Assembly (NCBI RefSeq): GCF_013401555.1
Contig: NZ_CP058552.1
Coordinates: forward strand, 3,100,001-3,164,000
Direction: 5' to 3'
Source: Paenibacillus sp. E222
GTDB lineage: Bacteria > Bacillota > Bacilli > Paenibacillales > Paenibacillaceae
DNA length: 64,000 bases
The position numbers and the translations under genes were made by a program. The notes under the pieces were generated by a model. That model saw only the letters and a program-made list of their open reading frames with translations, was not told the DNA's origin and did not search any database. Shown piece after piece: positions 1-11,944 of this stretch. The number at the start of each line of letters is the position of its first letter. Within the stretch, counting starts at the first letter, position 1.

Positions 1-93
1 AAGCGGGGATACGAATGCCCTAAGAGCAGCAATTATGCAAATGCCTCGATAACTCAAAGGTGGTCAGCGAGTGCATTAAGCGGAAAGTTGATT

Positions 94-122
94 TTGCAAA
101 ATAGATATGTTACGCTTACATT
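94..122 (+). promoter_or_regulatory. Promoter of the beta-glucoside locus with cre-like site
   Basis: TTGCAA (94-99) and TACATT (117-122) are 17 bp apart. A near-perfect cre (CcpA) site lies at 107-121 across the -10 region; on the minus strand it reads ATGTAAGCGTAACAT, with one mismatch to the cre consensus near its end. Transcription would begin about 35 nt before the first antiterminator, so both catabolite repression and antitermination could act here. Bases 1-93 show no gene. Confidence 0.45.
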
Positions 123-163
123 ACAAGAGAAAAACAACCGAATACACAATAACATCTTTTGAT

Positions 164-255
164 GGATTGTAACTGTGCAGACAGGCAAAACCTAAACTGA
201 TGGTGAAATGAAGGCTCTTTTTTTGCGAGCTATTTTACCTTGAGTTTAGGTTTTT
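164..255 (+). promoter_or_regulatory. RAT 1: LicT-type antiterminator and overlapping terminator
   Basis: The segment 164-192 has the ribonucleic antiterminator pattern GGATTGTaACTG...AGGCAAAACC. Its 3' end (AAAACCTAAACT, from 187) pairs with AGTTTAGGTTTTT (243-255) to form an intrinsic terminator, so the two structures exclude each other. Dephosphorylated-sugar signal through LicT would stabilise the antiterminator and allow read-through into the GH1 gene at 331. Confidence 0.87.
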
Positions 256-324
256 CTTGTTTTTTGGCCTGAAATACAGCCGTTGTATTCGGGAAAAACC
301 CAAATAAAATTCGAAAAGAGGTAG

Positions 325-1788
<1,464 letters not shown>

Positions 1789-1844
1789 TTTGGTCTGACT
1801 CCTTTATCTTAAACCCGGATCGCTGTAGTAATTAGGCTATTCGA

Positions 1845-1943
1845 GGATTGTTACCGCATAAAGCGGGCAAAACCCAGCATAAAGCAGGCCATCGGTGATT
1901 ATCTGATCTGAAGCCCTTTAGTTGGCGTGTTGTCCGCTTTTTG
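1845..1943 (+). promoter_or_regulatory. RAT 2: LicT-type antiterminator between the two GH1 genes
   Basis: GGATTGTTACCGC...GCGGGCAAAACCC spans 1845-1875. Here the competing hairpin is different from the other copies: AAAGCGGGCAA (1860-1870) can pair with TTGTCCGCTTT (1930-1940), followed by a short T run. The switch makes the second glucosidase separately LicT dependent even if transcripts come from the upstream gene. No obvious new promoter was found in 1789-1844. Confidence 0.8.
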
Positions 1944-2011
1944 ATGTGGGACTGATCGAAACAAGTGCTTACGGGCATAGGGTCAACCGTTTTAACAAAG
2001 AATGAAGATAA

Positions 2012-3460
<1,449 letters not shown>

Positions 3461-3588
3461 TTTCTGGTTCCAAAGACATATGTGTGCAGCATCTTCTTGT
3501 GTCATATTCAAGCACATTAACCGCTTTCACAAAAACATTGTCAGATGGATAATTATATGGTAAGATGGGCCTAAGGCTAATGAATACT

Positions 3589-3664
3589 GGATTGTTACTG
3601 TTCAATCAGGCAAAACCAGAAGCGGGGCATATGTTTTATGACCTGCTTTGGTTTTGCCTTTTAC
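3589..3664 (+). promoter_or_regulatory. RAT 3: antiterminator in front of licT
   Basis: GGATTGTTACTG...CAGGCAAAACC at 3589-3617 overlaps a long, strong terminator: AGGCAAAACCA (from 3608) pairs with TGGTTTTGCCTTTT (ending about 3662), with an inner AAGCGGG/CCTGCTT stem. Because the next gene is licT itself, this places the regulator under its own positive control. Confidence 0.87.
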
Positions 3665-3694
3665 TACTTTGACGGTGCAAGGTGATGTGAAGAA

Positions 3695-4546
3695 ATGAAA
3701 ATTGAGAAGGTGCTGAACAACAACGTAGTTACTGTGATTGATCCAGGAGGAAACGAACTGGTCGTCATGGGGCGGGGCATAGCCTTCAAAAAGCATACTG
3801 GTGAAACGATAGACGACAGTCTGGTCGAAAAAATATTCTCATTGGAAAGCAAGGAAGTATCGCAGAAACTGAAAACGCTTCTGTCTGATATTCCAGTTGA
3901 ATATGTTGAATGCTCGGATGAGATTATCCGTTATGCCGAGACCGTGTTGGGTGAGAAGCTTCATGAGAGCATCTACATTTCACTTACGGATCATATTCAT
4001 TTTGCCATTGACCGGCATCGTCAAGGCTTGCAGATTCGTAACGCATTGTTCTGGGAGATCAAGCGCATGTACCGCAAGGAATATGCCATTGGGCTCAAGG
4101 CACTTCAGATTATTGAAGAAACATTGGGCGTCCTGCTTCCTGAAGACGAATGCGCATTCATCGCTATGCATCTGGTCAACGCCCAGATGAACGGTGAGAT
4201 GAGGGAAACCATCAGTATTACGAATATCGTAAAAGATATACTTAACATCGTACGACGCAGCTTTGTCATTGAGCTGGATGAGGATTCGCTGAGTTATTAT
4301 CGATTCCTGACACATTTGAAGTTCTTTGCTCAGCGCGTATTACACGGTACAGCGATTGAAGATAAGGAAGCAGATAATCCGCTTCATGACCTGGTGAGCA
4401 AACAATATCCTGAGGCACATGCTTGTGCTTGTAAGATTAACGACTATACTCGCAAGATCTATAGCCGGGTCTTATCCAAGGAAGAAATCCTATATCTGAC
4501 CATTCATATTGAACGAGTTGTCAGAACTGAACAAACAATTGAATAA
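3695..4546 (+). CDS. licT: BglG/LicT-family transcriptional antiterminator
   Basis: RNA-binding antiterminator of 283 residues that should bind the RAT switches in this window. Domains: CAT RNA-binding domain about 1-56, PRD1 about 70-170, PRD2 about 175-280. The four regulatory histidines sit at His100 (DHIHFAIDR; His102 also present), His159 (AMHLVNA), His207 (THLKFF) and His271 (IHIERV); the first three match the numbering known for Bacillus subtilis LicT. By family knowledge EII phosphorylates PRD1 to inactivate it and HPr phosphorylates PRD2 to activate it. It is preceded by RAT 3 and followed after 3 nt by RAT 4. Confidence 0.93.
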   Translation: MKIEKVLNNNVVTVIDPGGNELVVMGRGIAFKKHTGETIDDSLVEKIFSLESKEVSQKLKTLLSDIPVEYVECSDEIIRYAETVLGEKLHESIYISLTDHIHFAIDRHRQGLQIRNALFWEIKRMYRKEYAIGLKALQIIEETLGVLLPEDECAFIAMHLVNAQMNGEMRETISITNIVKDILNIVRRSFVIELDEDSLSYYRFLTHLKFFAQRVLHGTAIEDKEADNPLHDLVSKQYPEAHACACKINDYTRKIYSRVLSKEEILYLTIHIERVVRTEQTIE

Positions 4547-4549
4547 TTG

Positions 4550-4641
4550 GGATTGTTACTGCACAAAAGGCAAAACCTAAACGTTGAATAATGATAAGCT
4601 GAAACTGCTTTGTCATTATTCAGTGTTTAGGTTTTTTTTTA
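4550..4641 (+). promoter_or_regulatory. RAT 4: antiterminator in front of bglP
   Basis: GGATTGTTACTG...AGGCAAAACC (4550-4577) begins 3 nt after the licT stop codon. Its end (AAAACCTAAACG) pairs with TGTTTAGGTTTTTTTTT (4623-4640), extended by an inner AATAATGA/TCATTATT stem, giving a very strong terminator. It can limit permease synthesis when LicT is inactive even while licT is transcribed. Confidence 0.88.
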
Positions 4642-4673
4642 ACCTTCATTACACATAAAAGGAGCAAAACACA

Positions 4674-6563
4674 ATGGATAAACAACAATTGTCCAAGGAT
4701 ATTCTGAAGCTTGTTGGTGGCGAAGAGAACATCGATCAAGTCACACACTGTATGACAAGACTCCGGTTTAACCTGAATGACAACAAAAAAGCGGACAAAG
4801 CGACGCTGAAAAATACACCTGGCGTTATGGGCGTTATGGAGAATGGCGGACAGTTCCAGGTCATTATCGGGAACGATGTGCCTGTTGTGTATAATGCACT
4901 GGTAGGCAACATGTCCAAATCCCCTGATGCCAAACCAGCTGCTTCAAGTGGAACAAGTAAAAAGAAAAATCCGCTGAGTGCTGTATTTGACTTCATCTCA
5001 GGCGTGTTTACACCAATCCTACCAGCAATTACCGGTGCGGGGATGCTTAAAGGTATTGTGGCATTGCTCCTGACCTTTGGCTGGATCGATGCTACAAGTT
5101 CTACGTATATCATTCTGTCGGCAATCGGTGACGGTGCGTTTTACTTCCTGCCGATCATTCTCGGGATTAGTACCGCTCGTAAACTCGGCAGCAACATGTA
5201 CATCGGTGCGGCAATTGGTGCATCGGTTATGCACCCGACCATTACAGCCTTGCTTGCACCAGGAGAAAATGTATCGTTCATCGGTTTACCGGTTGTAGCA
5301 GCGACCTATGCGTCCTCGGTTATCCCGATTCTGATTGCGATCTGGCTAGCCTCTTACGTGGAAAAAGCCATCGACAAGGTTACACATGCTTCACTTAAAT
5401 TGATCGTTGTACCAACAGTTACACTGCTTATCATTGTTCCAGTAATGATGATTGCTGTAGGACCGCTTGGTGTTATTATCGGTAACGGTTTAACAGATGG
5501 TATTAACTGGTTGTTCAACAACGCTGGTTTGTTTGCAGGTTTGCTTGTGGGCGGTGCATTCTCGCTCCTGATTATTACAGGTATGCACTATGCACTGGTT
5601 CCAATCATGATCGGTTCCATTGCAACATTGGGATATGATTACCTGATTCCGCTTATGATGATGGCAAACTTTGCACAAGCAGGTAGTGCTCTGGGTGTTT
5701 CTTTAAAATCCAAGAACAAACAAATCAAGTCCCTGTCTGCATCAACGGGTGTTACTGCGCTTATGGGAATTACAGAACCGGCAATGTACGGGGTTAACAT
5801 GCGCTTCAAGAAACCATTTGTCGCAGCCCTAATCGGTGCAGCAATTAGTGGAGCGTTCGTTAGTTTCTTCCAAACCAAAGCTTATGTCATCGGTGGTCTG
5901 GCAGGTCTTTCCGGGATTCCGATGATTATTGGTCCGACATTTGTATACGCTCTGATCGGGATTGCCATTGCTGTTGTAGTTTCAGCAATTCTGACGTACA
6001 TTCTTGGATTCGAAGATGTTCCTGAAGCAGTACCATCTGCTGAACCTACAACACCAGCAGCAACGACTTCTGCTTCCGCAGTAACTGCTGTTGAAGAAAC
6101 TAAAGCATTGGATCAAGACGTATTCAGCCCAATTACTGGTGAAGTTAAACCATTGAGCGAAGTTCCAGACCCTGCATTCTCCGAAGAGATTATGGGTAAA
6201 GGGTTTGCGATTCAGCCGTCGGAAGGCCGTGTGGTTTCTCCAATTAACGGTACAGTATTCTCGCTGTCGAAGAGTGGACACGCTATCGGTTTGGTAAGTG
6301 ACAATGGCGCTGAGATGCTCATTCATATCGGGATTGATACCGTGAAACTGAAAGGTCAATTCTTCTCGCCTAAAGTTCAAGCAGGAGCGAAGGTTGCCGT
6401 TGGTGATGTGCTGATGGAATTCGACCGGGAAGAAATCGAAAAAGCCGGTTACACAACGATTACACCGGTCATCATTACGAACATGCATCAATATCATTCA
6501 ATTGAGTCTGCCGGACGTACAACGATTAAGGAAAAAGAATTGTTGTTTACGGCAAAAGCTTAA
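4674..6563 (+). CDS. bglP: PTS beta-glucoside transporter, EIIBCA
   Basis: Membrane permease of 629 residues that imports and phosphorylates beta-glucosides for the two GH1 enzymes. Order: EIIB about 1-85 with phospho-Cys26 in THCMTRLRF; EIIC about 105-455 with roughly ten membrane segments, the GMHY loop and GITEPAMYGVN substrate motif; a Thr/Ala/Ser/Pro-rich linker about 455-485; EIIA(Glc-type) about 490-629 with His551 in LIHIGIDTVKLKG. All catalytic residues are present. ATG follows AAAAGGAGCAAAACACA. By family logic it also phosphorylates LicT when no substrate is present, closing the feedback loop. Confidence 0.94.
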   Translation: MDKQQLSKDILKLVGGEENIDQVTHCMTRLRFNLNDNKKADKATLKNTPGVMGVMENGGQFQVIIGNDVPVVYNALVGNMSKSPDAKPAASSGTSKKKNPLSAVFDFISGVFTPILPAITGAGMLKGIVALLLTFGWIDATSSTYIILSAIGDGAFYFLPIILGISTARKLGSNMYIGAAIGASVMHPTITALLAPGENVSFIGLPVVAATYASSVIPILIAIWLASYVEKAIDKVTHASLKLIVVPTVTLLIIVPVMMIAVGPLGVIIGNGLTDGINWLFNNAGLFAGLLVGGAFSLLIITGMHYALVPIMIGSIATLGYDYLIPLMMMANFAQAGSALGVSLKSKNKQIKSLSASTGVTALMGITEPAMYGVNMRFKKPFVAALIGAAISGAFVSFFQTKAYVIGGLAGLSGIPMIIGPTFVYALIGIAIAVVVSAILTYILGFEDVPEAVPSAEPTTPAATTSASAVTAVEETKALDQDVFSPITGEVKPLSEVPDPAFSEEIMGKGFAIQPSEGRVVSPINGTVFSLSKSGHAIGLVSDNGAEMLIHIGIDTVKLKGQFFSPKVQAGAKVAVGDVLMEFDREEIEKAGYTTITPVIITNMHQYHSIESAGRTTIKEKELLFTAKA

Positions 6564-6571
6564 CGAACGTC

Positions 6572-6624
6572 AAAAAGCAGCAGTCTTTCCGGATGGAATT
6601 ATTCCGGCAAGGCTGCTGCTTTTT
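6572..6624 (+). terminator. Terminator after bglP
   Basis: AAAAAGCAGCAG (6572-6583) pairs with CTGCTGCTTTTT (6613-6624), with inner TCTTTCCGG/CCGG pairing. It ends the bgl locus and, being A-rich on its left side, can also serve the convergent LysR gene. Confidence 0.85.
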
Positions 6625-6666
6625 AGTATATGGGCGATATTCTTCATGGTCGATGTCTGCTGGACA

Positions 6667-7560
6667 CTAAAGCGAGCGAGAAGGCAGCAGCTCCTGAACC
6701 AATTGCACAAAGTGCTGCGCGGGCTTGGACAGGTGACGATTGCGATGCCACACAAGCGCAGAATCTACGGTGGATTGCGCATCTTGAATACGATAGACAT
6801 GAAAAGGATGCTCATGATAAAGCTGAAGAACCGTATGAGGCACGATGGAGCTTGCAAAACCGAGTCGTACAAGTTCCAGCAACATGTTAATATCCGAGCA
6901 TTCGCCAGCAATGGAAGGATTCACGTGATGCTCACGGAATTTCTGTAATATCAGTTCGAACATCCCGAGTCCTTCAGTGCTAGGAAGCAAGAGAGGGATA
7001 TCGGTCAGCTTTTGAAAATAAATCCCGCGCTCATCCGCTGACTTCAGCGGTGTGGAGGAAATATAGAAGAGAGCTTCCTGCGGTAGATGCAGCACTTCAT
7101 ATTGCTCTGTTTTGACAGGCATCCGTACACAGGCAAGCTCGATTTTGCCTTCACCCAAGAGCTGGCAGAGCTGTGCAGATTCATTTTGTTGAATTTTATA
7201 CGTCACCTGAGGGTGTGTTGTCCGAAACTGCTGGAGCGCCTGCGGGATCAAACGATCTGAAATCGTATTAATGCCAAGAGACAGCTTGCCCCGAATGCCA
7301 AACCTGAAGCTCTGCATCTCCATGACAGCTTCCTCCATGTATTTGGTCATTGTGACCGCATAATCATAGAAGCTTCGACCCGCCTGTGTCAGCTCCATGC
7401 TGCGTCCTTTGCGTTCAAACAAAGCTACGCCGAGCTCGTCTTCCATCAGCTTGAGCTGTTGGCTTAGAGGAGGCTGAGCCATGTGTAATCTGCGCGCTGC
7501 TGCCGTGATCTGTCTCTCCTCGGCAATCGCGATGAAATAGCGACATTGTTTGATATCCAC
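6667..7560 (-). CDS. LysR-family transcriptional regulator
   Basis: DNA-binding regulator of 297 residues. The winged HTH is at about 1-60 (FIAIAEERQITAAARRLHMAQPPLSQQLKLMEDELG) and the periplasmic-binding-like effector domain fills about 90-290. I choose the GTG start at 7560: AAGGAG lies 7 nt upstream on the minus strand and the protein then begins at the usual LysR N terminus; longer reading upstream has no ribosome site. It is divergent from the ankyrin/NCS2 pair with 184 bp between, so it probably controls them. The effector is unknown. Confidence 0.9.
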   Translation of the reverse strand: MDIKQCRYFIAIAEERQITAAARRLHMAQPPLSQQLKLMEDELGVALFERKGRSMELTQAGRSFYDYAVTMTKYMEEAVMEMQSFRFGIRGKLSLGINTISDRLIPQALQQFRTTHPQVTYKIQQNESAQLCQLLGEGKIELACVRMPVKTEQYEVLHLPQEALFYISSTPLKSADERGIYFQKLTDIPLLLPSTEGLGMFELILQKFREHHVNPSIAGECSDINMLLELVRLGFASSIVPHTVLQLYHEHPFHVYRIQDAQSTVDSALVWHRNRHLSKPAQHFVQLVQELLPSRSL

Positions 7561-7589
7561 GTGTGTTCTCCTTATTCGCAGCGATATGT

Positions 7590-7604
7590 TTTTCATATGG
7601 AAAA
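7590..7604. promoter_or_regulatory. Possible LysR operator in divergent region
   Basis: An imperfect dyad, TTTTCATATGGAAAA, lies between the LysR start and the ankyrin gene, about 30 bp upstream of the regulator's GTG. LysR proteins bind T-N11-A type dyads in such places. This is a position-and-symmetry argument only. Confidence 0.3.
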
Positions 7605-7744
7605 CCAACAAAACATGTATTTTCAATATACTATTATCCTATGTTAACATACATAAGGTTTAAACACTTCAAATCACACATGTAGATTATGATGTATCGA
7701 ATATATGCCGTGAGGATGACGAAGAATTGGAGGGTGAAGGTGCG

Positions 7745-8329
7745 ATGCTGAAAACAATACATGCAGCTGCTGAAGCTGGACATACGGATGATGTGCTGCG
7801 GTTTATCGCACAAGGAACCAGAGTGAATGACCGGGATGCGCGAGGACGGACACCTCTGATGGCCGCGGTATATGGCAACAAGCCAGAGACGGCAAGTACA
7901 CTTATTGAAGCGGGAGCGGATGTGAACATCCAGGATCAACGACTGGACAACATGCTGCTGTATGCCAGTGCGGAAGGTTTGCGTGAAATGGTTGAACTGG
8001 CTATAAAAGCAGGTGCTGATACCCGGATTACGAATCGCTTTGGTGGCACAGCTCTGATTCCTGCTTCAGATCGAGGTCATGTCGATATTGTGGAGATCCT
8101 TCTGAAAGACACGGATGTGGATGTGAACCATATCAACAATCTGGGCTGGACAGCTTTGCTGGAAGCGGTCATTCTGGGGGATGGCGGCACTCGCCATCAG
8201 CAGATCGTAGCATTGCTTTTGCAATATGGTGCCGATCCTTCTATTGCGGACCGGGACGGCGTTACAGCACTTGCGCATGCCCGGAGGCATCATTATATAG
8301 AAATGGAGCGAATGTTAACTCAATCATGA
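7745..8329 (+). CDS. Ankyrin-repeat protein
   Basis: A 194-residue soluble protein made almost wholly of ankyrin repeats (about five), for example DARGRTPLMAAVYGNKPETA and the GWTALLEAVILGD repeat. No signal peptide or enzyme domain is seen. ATG 7745 is preceded by GGAGGGTGAAGG; a TTG at 7727 in the same frame is less likely because the ribosome site would fall inside it. Its stop overlaps the start of the permease by 4 nt (ATGA), so the two are translationally coupled. Ankyrin proteins mediate protein contacts; whether it binds the permease or the LysR protein is unknown. Confidence 0.88.
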   Translation: MLKTIHAAAEAGHTDDVLRFIAQGTRVNDRDARGRTPLMAAVYGNKPETASTLIEAGADVNIQDQRLDNMLLYASAEGLREMVELAIKAGADTRITNRFGGTALIPASDRGHVDIVEILLKDTDVDVNHINNLGWTALLEAVILGDGGTRHQQIVALLLQYGADPSIADRDGVTALAHARRHHYIEMERMLTQS

Positions 8330-9681
8330 ACAGACATCAAGAGCAATCTTTGCAAAATAATATCAAGGGTGCGTCATCGCTTGCATTGGCAGGCATTCAG
8401 TGGTTCTTCTTCCTGTTTACCAACACTGTGGTAGTGCCGTTATCCATCGGACATAATTTTCAGCTTTCACCGGAGGCCATTGCTGCGTCGATGCAGCATG
8501 CCTTTTTGCTTACTGGGGCTGTGTGTATATTACAGGCGTTCTTTGGACATCGTTATGCCGTGATGGATGGTCCCTCAGGATTATGGTGGGGACTGACACT
8601 AAGCTTAACGGCCTCGGCTTCATCAGCAGGCATGAGTTTGGAACGTATCGGGGGAGGATTGGCTGCAGGTTTTCTGTTAGCGGGTCTGACAATGATGATC
8701 CTTGGCGGACTTGGAGCTGCGCATGTGCTTCAGAAGCTGTTCACACCAATGGTCAAGAGTGCGATGTTATTCCTGATGACGATTCAATTGACCATGAATT
8801 TCTTCAAAGGCATGATTGGATACACCGAGTTTGGCACATTCAACCTGCCTGTAGCGGCGTTGTCCGTTGCTATAGCGTTTCTTGTGGCCTTAATCCAGCT
8901 TAAGGGAAAAGGCAAGCTCGGCAACTACTCCATCCTGATTGGCATCGTGACGGGGTGGATTGCCTATAGTTTTGTGTTTCCTGGACAACATGCAGGAGCA
9001 TCCGGTCAACAGGATTTAAACCTGTTTTCCTGGTTTCCGTGGGGGACGCCGAAGTGGGAGCCGGGTATTGTTATCACAGCTTTTTTTGTCGGGCTGGTGA
9101 ATATGACGAACTCCATCACCACGTTAAGCTCCGTCGAAAAAATATATGAAGTACAAACGACCAGCCAACAATATAAACGATCGTACATGCTCACAGGATT
9201 GTTCACCATGTTATCTGCATGTGTAGGTGTGCTGCCGTTCGGATTATTTGCTTCTTCAATCGGATTCCTGGAGAGCACCCGTATTCTGAAACGGGCTGCG
9301 TTTGTTGTTGGAGCAGGCATGTTATGTATGTTGGGACTTACACCTTCCGTGACAGCCTTTTTCGCACAAATCCCTCCAAGTGTAGGGAGTGCCGTGCTAT
9401 TTGTAGCCTATTTGCAAATGTTTGGTACAGCTCTAAGAACACTCGAAGGCACCACCTTTAATTCCAAAACAATCTATCGTGTGGCACTTCCGGTTCTTAC
9501 AGGTGTTGCTGTAATGAACATCCCTGCTGAAGCGTTTCATGCTCTGCCCATGTATCTCATTCCGATCATTAGCAATGGACTCGTCATTGGAGTTGTGGTG
9601 TCACTTTTGCTCGAAATCACAGTGGATTGGTCCAAAATGGACAATACAACTAATACAACTACTGCTACCAAAGCAGCCTGA
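8326..9681 (+). CDS. NCS2-family nucleobase permease
   Basis: Membrane transporter of 451 residues with about twelve to fourteen hydrophobic segments. It belongs to the NCS2 (uracil/xanthine/purine permease) family, as shown by the N-terminal FTNTVVVPLSIG segment, the DGPSGLWWG loop and the VNMTNSITTLSSVE motif in the second half. It would take up a purine or pyrimidine by proton symport. Related sequence type: the YwdJ-like putative purine permeases of Bacillus. It shares a transcript with the ankyrin gene and ends at a strong terminator. Confidence 0.88.
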   Translation: MNRHQEQSLQNNIKGASSLALAGIQWFFFLFTNTVVVPLSIGHNFQLSPEAIAASMQHAFLLTGAVCILQAFFGHRYAVMDGPSGLWWGLTLSLTASASSAGMSLERIGGGLAAGFLLAGLTMMILGGLGAAHVLQKLFTPMVKSAMLFLMTIQLTMNFFKGMIGYTEFGTFNLPVAALSVAIAFLVALIQLKGKGKLGNYSILIGIVTGWIAYSFVFPGQHAGASGQQDLNLFSWFPWGTPKWEPGIVITAFFVGLVNMTNSITTLSSVEKIYEVQTTSQQYKRSYMLTGLFTMLSACVGVLPFGLFASSIGFLESTRILKRAAFVVGAGMLCMLGLTPSVTAFFAQIPPSVGSAVLFVAYLQMFGTALRTLEGTTFNSKTIYRVALPVLTGVAVMNIPAEAFHALPMYLIPIISNGLVIGVVVSLLLEITVDWSKMDNTTNTTTATKAA

Positions 9682-9697
9682 ATATCTAAAATATTGG

Positions 9698-9728
9698 AAC
9701 AGTCCGGTACATCGGGCTGTTTTTTTGT
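9698..9728 (+). terminator. Terminator after the NCS2 permease
   Basis: ACAGTCCG and CGGGCTGT form a stem around a short GTACAT-type loop and are followed by seven T residues. Confidence 0.85.
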
Positions 9729-9748
9729 TGGGTTGGTAGCTCTCCCGG

Positions 9749-10126
9749 TTACTTCACCATAATTTTGCCTTGCCCCGCAAGCATTCTCATTTCTCTGGAT
9801 AAACGCTCATGATTGCCTTGCTGGATCTCCAGCTGTACCCCGTAGTGCCATTGGTTATTCTCTTCTTTGCCCCAACGCAGCGTTCCTTCCAAATACAAGG
9901 GGTCTTCAAAAAGCAGCAAGTTCATGCCGATTCGGATGTTATTGGACTCCACATGCAGATTTAACGGGAAAGAAAGCTGACAGCCGGATCGGCTGATATC
10001 GCATAATTCCGCTTGAATGGGTTTGGGTGGTGCAGAGGCGCCGTTAATGCTGAGTATAAAAATTTCAAACGTTATTGGTTCTTTTAAAGTATAGCGAAAA
10101 GGTTCTCTTCTAAGGTTGATAGCCAT
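9749..10126 (-). CDS. PilZ-domain protein (c-di-GMP binding)
   Basis: A 125-residue cytoplasmic protein made of one PilZ domain. Both ligand motifs are present: the RxxxR loop (Arg7-Arg11, REPFR) and DISRSG (DxSxxG form). It should act as a c-di-GMP receptor, by family usually affecting motility or exopolysaccharide. ATG 10126 is chosen because GGAGG lies 5 nt upstream; a GTG four codons earlier overlaps that ribosome site. It stands alone. A diguanylate cyclase is encoded at 38990 in this same window. Confidence 0.87.
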   Translation of the reverse strand: MAINLRREPFRYTLKEPITFEIFILSINGASAPPKPIQAELCDISRSGCQLSFPLNLHVESNNIRIGMNLLLFEDPLYLEGTLRWGKEENNQWHYGVQLEIQQGNHERLSREMRMLAGQGKIMVK

Positions 10127-10263
10127 GGTTTCCTCCACAAAATCAAAAAAAGTCAGTTATGATTATATCGTCATTTTTGCTAAAAAAATGAAGAGATTAA
10201 GCTGTTTTCTAACACCTTCAGTTTTCACATATATAACATGAACCTAGTTAGCTCTTGAATGCC

Positions 10264-10292
10264 TTTAACCAGTGTGCCGGGCTTGATATAAT
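10264..10292 (+). promoter_or_regulatory. Promoter of the HEAT-repeat gene
   Basis: TTTAAC (10264-10269) and TATAAT (10287-10292) are 17 bp apart. A transcript from here would start near 10299, which argues against starts upstream of 10300 for the next gene. Confidence 0.55.
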
Positions 10293-10348
10293 GGTTGGAT
10301 ATGGTTCTGATTTTTCACCTGGATCAGAATGGGAAGGAGCGGATTAGG

Positions 10349-11932
10349 TTGCGTCAATTTTCTTCGGAATTTCAGGAAAAAATTAATCGATTGGGAACCG
10401 GAAATGTTCAACAAACAGTTGAACAACTGCGTGAAGTGGGCATGTCCAGGGTCTATGCAGCAATTCCGGCCATAATACGGATGATGGATAATCGTCATTC
10501 AGCCATTATTCAAGCAGCGGAGCAGGCGGTCGCCACTTTGCTTGCAGTGTGTCCTCTTACGGAACTGGTTTGGTTGAATGAACATGTAAGGGAATGGCGT
10601 CCTTCTCCACTGGAATGGAAGAAGTCTGTCGAACGAGAAATGCGTACCATGGATCTAGCGAGTGCTACCCGACTTTCTGTGTTGACGATGCATTGGAGTG
10701 GATACATTAGAGAGGCAGCGGTTCGAAAAATGATCGAGAACGATCAACCGTATACCTTTCCTTATTTGCTGCTTCGTTTAAATGATTGGGTGCCCGAAAT
10801 CCGTGATTTGGCCAAATTGGCACTCGAGCGCAAGCGCAAGCCCGAATATGCTAAGCTATGGATGGAAAATATCATATTGGTGGAACGACTTCGAATCTGT
10901 GGCCGGGATTTGTTCGAGGAGTGGATTGAATCTATTCATAACTTGCTGCGTCAAAAGGAATGCAGGTATGTCATTCATTCGGCAAGGGTATCACCGGATG
11001 CCTATATTCGTCGCCTGGCGTTTCGCATCTCGATTGAAGAAAATGGAACAGATAACGGCATGATTATAGAGCAGGCACTGCGTGACGACGATCCATCCAT
11101 CCGTAGGTGGGCGGCGTGGCAGGTGGATGGTATATTGTCAGGACAGAATCTGAAAGAAGCGCTTCTTCGCATGCAACAGGACAGTATACCTTCAATCCGC
11201 CGGGAAAGTCTGGCGTCTTTGGCTACCATGTTTCCTGAGGATGCGAAAGAGATTATAGCTGATCGGCTGTTGGACCCGGACCTCTCGGTAAGGGATACAG
11301 CTCGAAGGCACGGGAAGCAATGGATGAAGGGGAGTTATGCGGCGTGGTACCTTGATATGATCTGGAGTGAGGAGCGAGGCCACCTCGCTGCTGCTATTGC
11401 CGGTCTTGGAGAGACAGGGGAAAAGGCAGACGCTGAGGTTGTGTTTGATTATGCGCAGCACTCAGTAGTTGCGGTAAGGAAGGCTGTCATAAGAGGACTG
11501 ACGCGGCTAAACCCTTCTTCCTACGGTCCTTATTTTATAAATATGCTGCAAGATCCTCAACCAGGTATTTCGCGTGAAGCCTGCCGAGCATTGAGGCGTC
11601 ATCCTCATCTCATTCCTCCAGATGAAGTCGCAGAGCTGTTGGGGGATAAAGCTGCCAAGCCTCATGTAATCCGAAATGTGCTACGTATCATTTCTGTTAT
11701 GGATAGATGGACTCAACTCGGTCTCCTACTTCGACTGCTACCAACAGCCCAACCTGAATGGGTGAAGCACACGCTTCTTCGTCAATTACACAACTGGGTT
11801 GAATTCCCAAATCGCAGTTATGGCATTAGATTGACCATTGTACAGCTGGAGCGCCTTCATCAATATTTGGAATGGTGTCGACCTGAACTGGACAACGACC
11901 TGATCCGTCGGCTGGAGTGGCTTATACAATGA
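10349..11932 (+). CDS. HEAT-repeat protein
   Basis: A 527-residue alpha-helical solenoid. Repeats with the HEAT spacing recur through the whole length, for example the DDDPSIRRWAAWQV, DPDLSVRDTARRHG and DPQPGISREACRALRRH stretches. No signal peptide, membrane segment or enzyme domain was recognised. The start is unusual: TTG 10349 has AAGGAG 9 nt upstream, and the TATAAT at 10287 makes earlier in-frame starts (TTG 10295, ATG 10301) unlikely. It would serve as a protein scaffold; its partner is unknown. Convergent with the hydrolase gene, only 12 nt apart. Confidence 0.83.
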   Translation: MRQFSSEFQEKINRLGTGNVQQTVEQLREVGMSRVYAAIPAIIRMMDNRHSAIIQAAEQAVATLLAVCPLTELVWLNEHVREWRPSPLEWKKSVEREMRTMDLASATRLSVLTMHWSGYIREAAVRKMIENDQPYTFPYLLLRLNDWVPEIRDLAKLALERKRKPEYAKLWMENIILVERLRICGRDLFEEWIESIHNLLRQKECRYVIHSARVSPDAYIRRLAFRISIEENGTDNGMIIEQALRDDDPSIRRWAAWQVDGILSGQNLKEALLRMQQDSIPSIRRESLASLATMFPEDAKEIIADRLLDPDLSVRDTARRHGKQWMKGSYAAWYLDMIWSEERGHLAAAIAGLGETGEKADAEVVFDYAQHSVVAVRKAVIRGLTRLNPSSYGPYFINMLQDPQPGISREACRALRRHPHLIPPDEVAELLGDKAAKPHVIRNVLRIISVMDRWTQLGLLLRLLPTAQPEWVKHTLLRQLHNWVEFPNRSYGIRLTIVQLERLHQYLEWCRPELDNDLIRRLEWLIQ

Positions 11933-11944
11933 ATGTAATCAATC

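Noticed and set aside
6502..6948. Plus-strand open frame continuing past bglP
   Set aside because: Runs through the bglP terminator and antisense to the LysR gene without ribosome site.
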